From: Wandonia haliotis
GTDB lineage: Bacteria > Bacteroidota > Bacteroidia > Flavobacteriales_D > Crocinitomicaceae
Direction: 5' to 3'
DNA length: 64,000 bases
Assembly: GCF_039523435.1 (NCBI RefSeq)
Contig: NZ_BAAAFH010000011.1
Location: 248,001 to 312,000, forward strand
Below are positions 50,491 through 59,300 of this stretch, piece after piece (within the stretch, counting starts at the first letter, position 1; each line of letters begins with the position of its first letter). The position numbers and the translations under genes were made by a program. The notes beneath the pieces are model-generated. The model was not told where the DNA came from. It made no database searches and saw only the letters and a list, made by a program, of their open reading frames with translations.

Positions 50491-51296
50491 ATATCGGCTT
50501 CTATTTCGATGTTTGGCACCACCTTCCAACGGTTGCCGGTGATCCTGTTTCCAGGCTTCTTTTTTTGAGGGCGCAATAAAGTTGGATAATGTCCAACAGA
50601 TTCAAGGTAATTGTACAAAGCATTACTTAATTCGTTTTCATCCAATACACATTCCAACACGTATCCCAAACGCTGAATTACCGATATTTCGTTGTATTCC
50701 CTGGCGGTTGCTACTAATTTTTCGGGGTGTATTTCTTCTTTCAGCTCTTCAAGGACAGTAGCGACCCGGTTAAAGCCTCCGACCTCATTATAATAACTGA
50801 CCAAATCCAAGGCGGTCAGTTCCGGAGATGAGATATGGATATACCCCGTATCTACTTTTTTCTTTGCGATATCGTTTTTATTCCAGAATTTTTTAATGTA
50901 AAAATGAATACTCACTTTGTCGTTTTTAATAGGTCGCAAAGCTATCCCCTCTGTAATTATGGAATAGTTTTGAGGCTGCTGATGGGCGGCACCGTAATAG
51001 GCCGCGGCGTTTAATAAACCGACATAATAATCGCGGTTCAAAAACTTCATCAGATCATTTACGTACAAACTGGTCGGGATAATGCCTTTGGCCCTGTATT
51101 CGGGAGGAACGATAACATAAAACCCCCTGCGCACCATGACCACGGATTCCTGATTTTTGAGTCGTTGTAAGGTCTTCTTCAGCGCGTTTTCAGACACCCC
51201 TAATTGGCTGTGCAATCCTTCGGTAGTAAAGCTATACGTACCTTTTGCCCTTTGTTGATCGATAAAGGCGTCTAAATATTTGTATTGCTCTGCCAT
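50487..51296 (-). CDS. AbiEi-like antitoxin/transcriptional repressor
   Basis: A 269-aa protein, first gene of the defence operon. The N-terminal winged helix (about 20-65: YSFTTEGLHSQLGVSENALKKTLQRLKNQESVVMVRRGFYVIVPPEY) and the central GLLNAAAYYGAAHQQPQNYSIITEG and SPELTALDLVSYY segments match AbiEi_4-type antitoxins. AbiEi proteins neutralise AbiEii and repress their own promoter by binding inverted repeats; a GTAACTG/CAGTTAC pair lies between the promoter and the ATG. It would thus set expression of the whole seven-gene operon. Confidence 0.85.
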   Translation of the reverse strand: MAEQYKYLDAFIDQQRAKGTYSFTTEGLHSQLGVSENALKKTLQRLKNQESVVMVRRGFYVIVPPEYRAKGIIPTSLYVNDLMKFLNRDYYVGLLNAAAYYGAAHQQPQNYSIITEGIALRPIKNDKVSIHFYIKKFWNKNDIAKKKVDTGYIHISSPELTALDLVSYYNEVGGFNRVATVLEELKEEIHPEKLVATAREYNEISVIQRLGYVLECVLDENELSNALYNYLESVGHYPTLLRPQKKKPGNRITGNRWKVVPNIEIEADI

Positions 51297-51302
51297 TTTT
51301 TA

Positions 51303-51349
51303 GTAACTGATTGCGATACGGGTTTTATTTCAGCTCTTTTTGCAGTTAC
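51303..51349 (-). promoter_or_regulatory. Inverted repeat in leader of defence operon (AbiEi operator candidate)
   Basis: GTAACTG (51303-51309) and CAGTTAC (51343-51349) are perfect 7-bp inverted copies 33 nt apart, between the predicted start point and the AbiEi ATG. They fit the paired repeats that AbiEi antitoxins are known to bind. Confidence 0.45.
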
Positions 51350-51379
51350 AAACTTATATTTTTGTATCCTCAACACCAA
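51349..51379 (-). promoter_or_regulatory. Promoter of the seven-gene defence operon
   Basis: Read on the minus strand: TTGG (51376-51379), 19-bp spacer, TAAGTTTG (51349-51356). This is a close match to the Bacteroidota consensus and predicts a leader of about 45 nt before the AbiEi ATG at 51296. Confidence 0.72.
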
Positions 51380-51593
51380 GCTTTTCAATCGTTATTTTGA
51401 TGCTCTGAATATGTTGTATATTGCGTTACAGGTCTAAATCCTTCCTTTTATGCAATTAAAAACACAATAAAGGATATTGAAAAATGATAATATGCTAAGG
51501 CTTCCGGGACAATAAAAACGGCATGTTCTGCCTTATTTTTCGTATCTTTAACGAAAGAAATTCGCATTCGTTCACCCTATTAAATCTACGACC

Positions 51594-51866
51594 ATGACCC
51601 AAAAAGAACTTATCGAACAACTGGCAAAGCGTACACAGACTACTAAAGCCCAAGCCAAAAGAAACCTCGAAGCCCTTTCGGAAATTCTCACGGAAGCCCT
51701 GCAAAACGGCGAGCGTATTAAACTACCCGGTTTGGGAACGTTTGACATTCAGAAATCAGCTGCCCGAAAAGGCCGCAATCCACGTACCGGAGAGCCGTTA
51801 CAAATAGCTGCTAAGAATAAAGTGCGTTTCAAAGCCGGCTCCGAATTATCCGGAAAAGTCTACTAA
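51594..51866 (+). CDS. HU/IHF-family DNA-binding protein
   Basis: A 90-aa histone-like protein of standard length. MTQKELIEQLAKRTQTTKAQAKRNLEALSEIL is the helical dimerisation body, LPGLGTFDIQKSAARKGRNPRTGEPLQIAAKNKVRFKAG the beta arms with the intercalating Arg-Asn-Pro turn, and SGKVY the end. It bends DNA non-specifically. It is divergent from the defence operon (297-nt gap). HU genes inside islands are often carried by mobile elements; here it may help recombination at R repeats, but this is inference. Confidence 0.92.
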   Translation: MTQKELIEQLAKRTQTTKAQAKRNLEALSEILTEALQNGERIKLPGLGTFDIQKSAARKGRNPRTGEPLQIAAKNKVRFKAGSELSGKVY

Positions 51867-51879
51867 GACAGGCACATGA

Positions 51880-52025
51880 AGTAGTATTAGGGCGTGCCCC
51901 CTGCCCTGTTTTAGATGGGAACAAAGGAGGGGTCAGGGGTCGGGCTATCCGCTGTATCTTTTGTTCCTGCCTCACAAAAGGATGCCGCTGCTATCCCTCA
52001 CGCACTCAAAATACGTAAAGCCCTG
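51880..52025. repeat. Bacteroidota interspersed intergenic repeat
   Basis: The segment reads AGGGCGTGCCCCCTGCCC, then GGGTCGGGCTATCCGCTG, and CCGCTGCTATCCCTCACGC. From memory this block is a very common dispersed intergenic repeat in Flavobacteriia. No coding signal. The remainder of 51867-52829 holds R2 and short hairpins (for example GTCCGCCAGCTGGCGGAAC at about 52334) but no gene. Confidence 0.5.
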
Positions 52026-52235
52026 CCCTACCCAAAGCCCCGCCTGGCTTCACCTATTTTTCCTTATAAAAGCGGTATGTAAAGGTTAAAATGGGAGAAT
52101 CTGGATGTACCCATTTGCAATCTCAACCGGGCGGTATAAAAAACAAACCCCTGTAAGTCACTCCCCATTTCAACCCTTACATGAAGCGGTTGTTTAAATA
52201 AAAAAACTTTACCCTCTCCCTGAAAAATCAAAGCC

Positions 52236-52440
52236 CCAAAGCTACTTAACATAACGCTAGTACATTATAGGACAAAACGATATGAATTTATTATTGAGGT
52301 TTATCGTTTGTCAGCTATAATGCATATTATGTCAGTCCGCCAGCTGGCGGAACGCCTTCGGTAAATAGCACGATTCTCGTTGAGGTGTTTTGATCCTATA
52401 ATTAGACGTTATATTAAATAGCCGCGCGGCCAGCGCAGTT
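52236..52440 (+). repeat. Composite inverted repeat R2 (copy 2 of 3, diverged)
   Basis: It begins CCAAAGCTACTTAACATAACG, trimmed here to the shared part AAAGCTA...TTAACATAACGC seen also at R3. It keeps ATTATAGGACAAAAC and its inverse GTTTGTCAGCTATAAT around a 27-nt loop. A third inverted half follows (TTTTGATCCTATAATTAGAC) and ends in AAATAGCCGC. The interior differs completely from R1 and R3 while the paired motifs are kept, so the ends, not the middle, are under constraint. Confidence 0.78.
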
Positions 52441-52829
52441 ATTGCAGTAGAATTTTAAAAACCACCTGACGGAAATTTGGTTTTAAAAATATCTGCTTTG
52501 CAATCTTTTCCGACGCACAGCCTCCCGCAGGTTTTTCCCATAAGGCTCCAACTTTTATTCTTTTCCAGGGAATTGATTTATGGCGTTCTTTTCAGGGAGA
52601 TTTCCACCTTTTTTCATTGCCAAAAAAGGTGGAGCCAAAAAGTCTAGGCCTGTACACGTAAAGCTTGAAAACTAGCACTGCATTCCACTGTTCGCACCCC
52701 AACTCACCACGCTGTTACCGTATTTTTCGGATGAAAAATCCGACAGCTGAGCTCAAACAGGGGTTAAACGACGTTCCATTCCGCTTGTTTTCTACACTTT
52801 TCGCGTAAGGGCCAGTTTAGATCTGGGTT

Positions 52830-55136
52830 CTAATTCCAATAAGCAAGTAATCTAGAAGGTACAGAAAATGTCATGTCTTTTAATTCTTCTCCGTTTTCGA
52901 TAGGGCGAAATATAACATATCTCTCACCGTCTCCTATTAGAAATTCATCTTCTACTAGAACTCCAACCGGATAATTGTCTGCTGTAGTAAATGGAAATTC
53001 AATTTTGACCTTATCCCCTTTTCTCCAATGAGGATCGATAACGGATTTCCGATGAAGTTCACTTTTAACGGCAAATTCTTGTTCCATGTGTTTAATTTGT
53101 ATCCCTTTCACAAGATTTCCTCTCTTGTCAAATAAAGGATCAATAATTGGAAACATTCCATCAGCAAAACAGCTTCTCATAAAACCATCAAAATCAACAT
53201 CAGTTTGTAGAATTTGTAATTCAACTTCATTTGAATCCATATCAATACCAAGATTTTTCCATGTCTCGAAAATTGAACCAAAAGCAAGAGGATCTGAAAT
53301 TATTGGTACGATATTATTAAGATTTAATATTGATTCGTCTTCGTAACTTCTTACAAGACACATTGGTGCATAGAAATTTATATGTTCGTCTCTTTTTTCA
53401 AGAAGTTTACTGTACTTGTCAGTTTCGACTGTTTCAATTTCAATAATCGTTTCATCTGCGTCCTTTAATTCTAACAATTGGCTGTAATTACCGAAAGAAT
53501 TTTTCTGTGAGGTGAATGCCATTGGGTTACCATCATCCTTAGCCTTTTTAACAGATTCGGTCATTTGTAAGGCTGCTAATTCAGCATCAGTTTTATTGAA
53601 GCGATGAATCCTCCCTCGATCAGTCATATGTATTGTGGATCCGTCAGACATGTTGAATTTTATACAATAACCATAATCTCTAAATTCTTTATTATCACTA
53701 CTCCAAAGAATCATTTTATCCTGATTTTGCATGAAGGGATTGTTCTTAAGTTGATTGATCATTCCTTGCCCTTTCATCAAACATCTAGCCCACTCTTTAA
53801 AATCAAACTCTTGAAGATATTTATCTTTAGTGGCTTCACTCTTTAGAGTTCCAGTTAAACCCAAAACTCGATCAACAACCCTTAAGCATTTAGAATGAAC
53901 AGCACCCATTGCTGGTTTTGTTTCTATATCAGATATTTCTACAAGAACACTACCGCTTGGATTCAGAGGTTTATCACAATGCAAACATTTTAAAATATCG
54001 GTGTTTTTTGATTGTAAATCAAGCAGATATTTTCTGTGTAGTTCTGCACCATTCGTATTCTCTGCTTCATCAATTCCATTAGCAGGAAGAATTGCAATCT
54101 TTTTTTCCGAAAGCCGAAGTTTGTCCTGGTTTTCTGAAATGAATCTTTCTAGTCCTGAAAATGTTGCTGCGCGATGAATTATTTTCCACTCCTCGCCATT
54201 TTCAAGAATAACTTTGTCGCCACGAAACTTATGTTTAATCTTTCCGTCGTCAGAAAACCGGAATAGTTCAACAATTAATAAGTCAGCTTCTTCAACAAAA
54301 GATTCTATTAGGAGAACTTCTTTCGCTACAGGAAAGTAGCCTTGTTGAATAATTTCGGTTTTGAGAAGTTCTTCTAACTCGCTTGTATTTTTAGATTCCT
54401 CCCTTTTAGGATCTATCTTGTAGCGATGTAGAATCTCTTCAAGAGCTTTCTTATTTATCGATTGTCTTTTTCTTGCATATTCAAGACTGTTTGATATGAG
54501 CATTTTCCAGACAAGAACTGAATCAAGCATCTGTTCACTATTTAAAAGTATTAGTGCTACTTGTTCATTTGGCTTTCCCTGTTCAATATCAATACTACTT
54601 ATGTAGACTTTTTTTGCAAATTCAATAAAATCATTTTCCGATGCTTTTTTCTTCGATTGAATTTCAAAAATGGTATTAAAAATGCTCTTGAACTTGTCCA
54701 GTGCTTCCTTTTCTGATTGGTTCAAAGGATTTGAAGAAAATGAAGAATCATTTAGTCTGATCGATTCCGTGATCTTTGCAAAATCTTGAGTGACTGAACG
54801 AGAACTCTGAGGTGATGTAGCTAAGATGAAATGATCATTTAGGTTACGTTTTAAAAACTGGGTAATAAATTGATTAATTGTCTTGTACAGATCAGTTCCC
54901 TCTTCAGTTTGAAGTGAAAGAGACCTTTTGATCTGCAAATAGAAAGAACCGTTGTTGCTAATGAGTTTTAAATCATCTATTGGATCATCGGTTTCAAAGT
55001 GTATACTTTCAATCAGCAAAGGGCGATCTAACCCAAAAGTCGGAGATAAATCAAACTTTGTGTATAGTGCAGCTAAGGCAAGCGCTGCAATTCTTTGCTG
55101 ATAATTGATTCCGGAATTAGTGGCTGCTCCTCCCAT
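52830..55136 (-). CDS. Putative PD-(D/E)XK nuclease effector with zinc motif (defence)
   Basis: A 768-aa protein, not a recognised named family. The N-terminus (GGAATNSGINYQQRIAALALAALY ... LLIESIHFETDDPIDDLKLI ... FYLQIKRS) resembles Cap4/DUF4297-type nucleases. The active residues would be Glu43, Asp54/55 and Gln68-x-Lys70. The middle (about 140-370) is helical. A zinc knuckle, CxxC-x26-HxxC, uses Cys384, Cys387, His414 and Cys417. The C-terminal half is alpha/beta of unknown fold, with SQKNSFGNYSQLLELKD and a beta-rich end. It is transcribed 2 nt after an XRE regulator. A nuclease effector kept silent until infection is inferred. Confidence 0.6.
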   Translation of the reverse strand: MGGAATNSGINYQQRIAALALAALYTKFDLSPTFGLDRPLLIESIHFETDDPIDDLKLISNNGSFYLQIKRSLSLQTEEGTDLYKTINQFITQFLKRNLNDHFILATSPQSSRSVTQDFAKITESIRLNDSSFSSNPLNQSEKEALDKFKSIFNTIFEIQSKKKASENDFIEFAKKVYISSIDIEQGKPNEQVALILLNSEQMLDSVLVWKMLISNSLEYARKRQSINKKALEEILHRYKIDPKREESKNTSELEELLKTEIIQQGYFPVAKEVLLIESFVEEADLLIVELFRFSDDGKIKHKFRGDKVILENGEEWKIIHRAATFSGLERFISENQDKLRLSEKKIAILPANGIDEAENTNGAELHRKYLLDLQSKNTDILKCLHCDKPLNPSGSVLVEISDIETKPAMGAVHSKCLRVVDRVLGLTGTLKSEATKDKYLQEFDFKEWARCLMKGQGMINQLKNNPFMQNQDKMILWSSDNKEFRDYGYCIKFNMSDGSTIHMTDRGRIHRFNKTDAELAALQMTESVKKAKDDGNPMAFTSQKNSFGNYSQLLELKDADETIIEIETVETDKYSKLLEKRDEHINFYAPMCLVRSYEDESILNLNNIVPIISDPLAFGSIFETWKNLGIDMDSNEVELQILQTDVDFDGFMRSCFADGMFPIIDPLFDKRGNLVKGIQIKHMEQEFAVKSELHRKSVIDPHWRKGDKVKIEFPFTTADNYPVGVLVEDEFLIGDGERYVIFRPIENGEELKDMTFSVPSRLLAYWN

Positions 55137-55138
55137 TC

Positions 55139-55360
55139 TTAATTTTCTCTAATGAGTTTCAAATCCTTACAAACATCTTTCAACAACTCGCAAGGATCAA
55201 CATCAATTGCCAACGCGATCAAATACAATTCATCTACCCGCAATTTCGTACTGGCATTATTCGTCAGTTCGCTCAATCGTGTTTTACTAATTCCTGTTTT
55301 CCGGGAAACGTCTGAACGGTTTACTGATTTACGGGAAAGAAATAATCCTAATTCGGTCAT
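55139..55360 (-). CDS. Small XRE-family regulator of the nuclease
   Basis: A 73-aa single HTH domain: SRKSVNRSDVSRKTGISKTRLSELTNNASTKLRVDELYLIALAIDVDPCELL. The frame opens at 55393, but ATG 55360 (MTELGLFLSRK) directly precedes the domain. The 2-nt gap to the nuclease gene implies one mRNA. Likely autorepressor, since several TTCCGAAAA/TTATCCGA-like palindromic sequences lie in the divergent promoter region upstream. Confidence 0.78.
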   Translation of the reverse strand: MTELGLFLSRKSVNRSDVSRKTGISKTRLSELTNNASTKLRVDELYLIALAIDVDPCELLKDVCKDLKLIREN

Positions 55361-55436
55361 TATTGTCTGTTTTTCTGAACATAAATCTACCAAAACAGAA
55401 CAATTTTTCCGAAAACCTGAAAAACAATTTGGAATT

Positions 55437-55476
55437 TTATCCGAAATTCGATACGTTTGTTTAGAAAATCGGATAA
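55437..55476. promoter_or_regulatory. Inverted repeat in divergent promoter region (XRE operator candidate)
   Basis: TTATCCGA (55437-55444) and TCGGATAA (55469-55476) are perfect 8-bp inverted copies between the divergent XRE and 69-aa genes; a related TTTTCCGAAAA lies at about 55404-55414. A plus-strand promoter (TTTG 55456, TAGTTTTA 55478) overlaps the right half. Confidence 0.5.
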
Positions 55477-55496
55477 ATAGTTTTAAAAATAAGAAT

Positions 55497-55706
55497 ATGT
55501 CAACACGAACTTATACCAAAGCAGATCTTGAAGAATTGGTTTACTGTCAATTGGAAAACCTAAATGCAATGCACGATTTAATCGGTATTATGAAATATCA
55601 GAATGAATTGTTAGAGAACGCCAATAAAAAGTTGAAGGAAGAAATCACGGATTTCAAAGAACGCCATGTAAAATATCCTACTCGACGAAATCGGAGTAGT
55701 AAATAA
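55497..55706 (+). CDS. 69-aa coiled-coil protein, unknown
   Basis: A soluble protein with an amphipathic, coiled-coil-like helix (LEELVYCQLENLNAMHDLIGIMKYQNELLENANKKLKEEITDFKERH) and a basic tail (KYPTRRNRSSK). No family is recognised. It has a plausible promoter (TTTG 55456-55459, 18 bp, TAGTTTTA 55478-55485) and shares the regulatory region with the XRE-nuclease operon. It is inside the 21-bp inverted repeats, so it probably belongs to the module, possibly as an immunity or structural partner. Confidence 0.55.
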   Translation: MSTRTYTKADLEELVYCQLENLNAMHDLIGIMKYQNELLENANKKLKEEITDFKERHVKYPTRRNRSSK

Positions 55707-55804
55707 GGTTTGGAAAAGAAGAATAAAAGTTGGAGCCTTTTTGAAATGAGGTAAAACCTTACAGTCCTCCTCTCCTATTGGAATTTGTCGGTCTGATACC
55801 AAAG

Positions 55805-56169
55805 CTATATTAACATAACGCAATAACATTATAGGACAAAACAATAGAAAGTCGCAAAAACAGCGGTAAATCGTTTGTCAGCTATAATTATATTATGTTA
55901 AATAGTAGCTCCGTCCTTGGAATATAGCTTTGTAGTTCATTCTCTTGGGAATTTATGACATCGTTTCTATGGAGCCGGAATTTTGTCCTATAATTTGACA
56001 TTATGTGTAAATAGCCGCACGCCCGCGCTGTGGGTTTTCCGGAACGTTTACTTTTATCATAAAAGTTACAGATTATGAGATATACAATGTGTATCGTACA
56101 AGGCCAACGCTCGCCAACGCGCATTTGATTTTTTGCCACCGCGCAGTAAAGCCTTTTTTATTTAAAGAT
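55805..56169 (+). repeat. Composite inverted repeat R3 (copy 3 of 3)
   Basis: It is nearly identical to R1 over the ~300-bp core, including the ATTATAGGACAAAAC / GTTTGTCAGCTATAAT pair, the interior (TAGCTCCGTCCTTGGAATAT), the third half-motif and the GC-rich tail to 56169. Its left end (TATTAACATAACGCAATAAC) is closer to R2, and TTATGTTAA at the inner right pairs with TTAACATAA. R3 therefore looks like a recombinant of both types. The spacer 56170-56369 shows no gene. Confidence 0.85.
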
Positions 56170-56369
56170 TGAGAAACTAACTCGAGGGTACGTTTGACGA
56201 TAGATAACTAAAGAAAAATAGGTGGTCTTTTCTATTAACCTCTAGCCTATTCATTTTAATTGTAATCCCTCGTTCTCCAAATTCACAAACATGATTCATA
56301 TCAGACTTTGGTTATAATAAAATTAATCATTTACTTTTTGTTATCATCATCATCTTCTTATTCAGGCTT

Positions 56370-59300
56370 TTACGTCTCCTTATCCTTATTTACTGTAGCA
56401 ATTCTCTTCTTTAGACTTAGCTGATCAATCAGGTAAGTTTTAATATCAGGACTTTCAATGTTCTCGATGTTATTTACCACAGTCGTCTTTGCATCCTCAA
56501 TATATTTTTTGGACTTCAAAGCAGTTTCTATGAAAAAGACATAGTTTTTCTCAAAAATTAGATTTATTGAAGGTTTTGACTCAAAAATGTAGTCTAAAAG
56601 TTTATATGTAACTAAATCCGGGTTTTCTCCCAAATCCCCTACTTTGATCAAAGGGTTAATGAAAAGATCAATTTTTTTATACCCAATATTTGAAGGATTC
56701 TCTAAGACCTTGTCTCTAACTCGTGCAAATATACCTTTAACTTTAGTCTCTTCTAACAGTTTAATAAGTGTTTGAATAAACCATGTATTCAACTCATCTT
56801 CATGTTCCTCTTCAATTACATACATCATGTAGTCATCAAAAGCACTGTAAAAACTATCGCTAAATTGAGTTAACTTGTTTTTATCTAATAAGTTTTCAAT
56901 AATTAAATAATCTCTGTTCGAACTTTTGAATGCCTCCAAAAGTTCCTCCTTACTCAACCCATCGACATAGTCTTTAGCGTCTGCGGTTACTTTCTTAATT
57001 ATTGATAAGTCATCCATTCCTATGAGAGTTAAAAACTCACTGTCTAAAGAATCAAACATTGAAGATTCATAATGACTTTGCCAAGAATTCAATCTTTTGA
57101 CAAAACTGGTTACGTTATCAATGTTCTTTGGAAATACCGATCCAGAGATATCTCCAAAATTTGATAAAACCCAATTTAAATTCAATTGTGAAAAGGAATT
57201 TGGATTATCAGTTAAATTAACGACAATAGCTTTTAACAAGTCGTATTGTTTTGCATCACCTGATTCTGTAATCAACTTGATTAGGTCTCCATAGCTAATA
57301 TAGCATTCGATCAATTTGGAGAATTCTTCAACTCTGCTAATGTCGATTGAAGAAAGTGTGTTACCAAAAGTAGCCTGCTGAAAGGCATTGTTAAAATCGC
57401 TTATTGCAATACAAATAAGATCAGGGAACAATTTTGCATCAAAATTGGTCTCAGTGAGCTGACTATAGACATTTTGAGAGAGTTTTAGATTCAAGGGACT
57501 TGCATTCAGAACCTGTAACACTTCAATTATTTGAGCGATATGGCTTCCTTCCTTATAATTTTTTTCAAACAATTTCTTTCTTAAATCATCTGATAATCGA
57601 TTTAAATCATAATCGTCCTTTATTATTTCAAACAACCAATTCCATGAAGAAATGCCATCTACTTCAATTCCTGATTCAGAATAGAAAAAATCAATCACTT
57701 TTTCTTCAGGACAGGTAATATTAAGCTCCTTATAATCTTCCCGTTCATTCTCAATCATATCTACAAACGGAGAATTATCGAATTCAACCTTCGGTAAGTG
57801 TTGCTTCCAGTTATAATCAGGAACGTGTTCATTCATAAACTTTCTGAATCTAACTACTTCATTGTAATAATCCTTTTGCGTAGAATCTTCTTCAACATTT
57901 ATTCTTTTAGATAAACCTTCGAATAATGCTTTCAAAAATGGTTTTCTTTTGTTCTCTTTAATATTCTTAGCTACCCATCCGTATTCATCTTTGAATGACG
58001 AAAATTCTTTTTCAGAGCTTAATAAATGATCAGCAAAATGTTCCCAATACCCTAATACTACATTTGAAGGAAGATCCCCTTCTATACAACCTAGTACCTT
58101 GACAAGATGCTTTCTTTTAGTCGGGTAGTCAACATCTTTATACGCTTGATCAAAGTATTTAAAAAATACGCTATGACGTTTAGATGATTCTATAAATTCA
58201 GTTTCCCCGTTTCGGATAGATTGCGTCAATTCTCTTTTTAACAATATTTCATCGGCTTTAGACCTATCAACATTATAGACTAAAGTCGCCATCACATTAT
58301 CTAGATCGTCATCATTTGTAAACAACGCAGCACTATTGTCCAAGTAGTCTCTTGATAAGACATTCTTAGCGGGGTCTAGCAAAATTTCATCTTTAGTCCT
58401 TATGAATAGTCCCAAGTACCTAAATTTTATTTCACCTGCATCCACTTCGTTTCTCCACTGTTTGTATAAGGAAACTAATTGGTTTACGTAGTTAATTATT
58501 TGCCTCGGCTTTATTGTTCCTTCATTTGTATTCCGGTCAAAAACTTCCTTCAAATAAGTGATTTCATCATGTGGAATCGTATTTGCGCCGAATGCTTGTT
58601 CTAACTTTTCTTCAAGTAATTTGTCCCACGCACTAACGATCGGAGGTGATACTCTAAAACTTATAGAGAATGTCTTTTCAATGAATCCATTTCCCGTTTC
58701 AACGTTTCCTGTATTTGCATGGTCATGTGCTTCAGCTAATTTCTGTTTATCATAAGGCACGATGACCCAAATTTTGTCATAATTATGTTCTGCAAAAAAA
58801 GTATGTATTGATGACCAAAGTGCTTTTATTTTATCTCGGTCTAATCTATCTAAGTTGTCAAAAACGACAATTACTTTCTTATCCTTTAAATCCTTTTCAA
58901 TTTCGTCAAAATATGCTCTAAATTGTCTCACTGAAGGTTCGTGATCCACAATGTTTTCAAACTCGTGAGATTCAATATTTTTACCACTTAACCAGAAAAA
59001 AACTTTCCCCACAATTTGATTATGAGTGAGTTTATTTTCTCGAGTTTTATTAGCATTCAACTCTTTTTTATACTCTCTCAAGGCTAGGTAGAGTCCCCAA
59101 ATTATAAGAATTGAAGGAAGAAGGTAAATGGCAATTAACGGCTTGAATACCCCCAAATCGAATGAAGTAAATAAATCTTCATCTTTTAAAACATTTTCAT
59201 AGAACCCACTCAACCCGGTTAGGAGGAGAATTCCGATAGACAGTAGAACCCAGTAAATCTTGAACTTCGGAAAAGTTTGTTTCGTGCTTCGAGATTTTTT

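Larger units (their letters stand above)
52542..55739. mobile_element. 3.2-kb module bounded by 21-bp inverted repeats
   Basis: AAGGCTCCAACTTTTATTCT at 52542 and its reverse complement ending at 55739 are perfect 21-bp inverted repeats. Between them lie a nuclease gene, an XRE gene and a divergent 69-aa gene. R2 lies just outside the left end and R3 66 nt outside the right end. No transposase or integrase is inside. Either a transposable cassette mobilised in trans or a shared terminator-like repeat would explain it. The non-coding part 52563-52829 has no gene. Confidence 0.5.

Noticed and set aside
51594..51866. HU gene as part of the defence operon
   Set aside because: It is on the opposite strand with its own upstream region; no coupling to the seven-gene operon is visible.
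55152..55706. Single 184-aa protein on the plus strand
   Set aside because: The first 115 codons overlap the XRE gene in antisense and lack coding character; ATG 55497 begins the plausible 69-aa protein after its own promoter.
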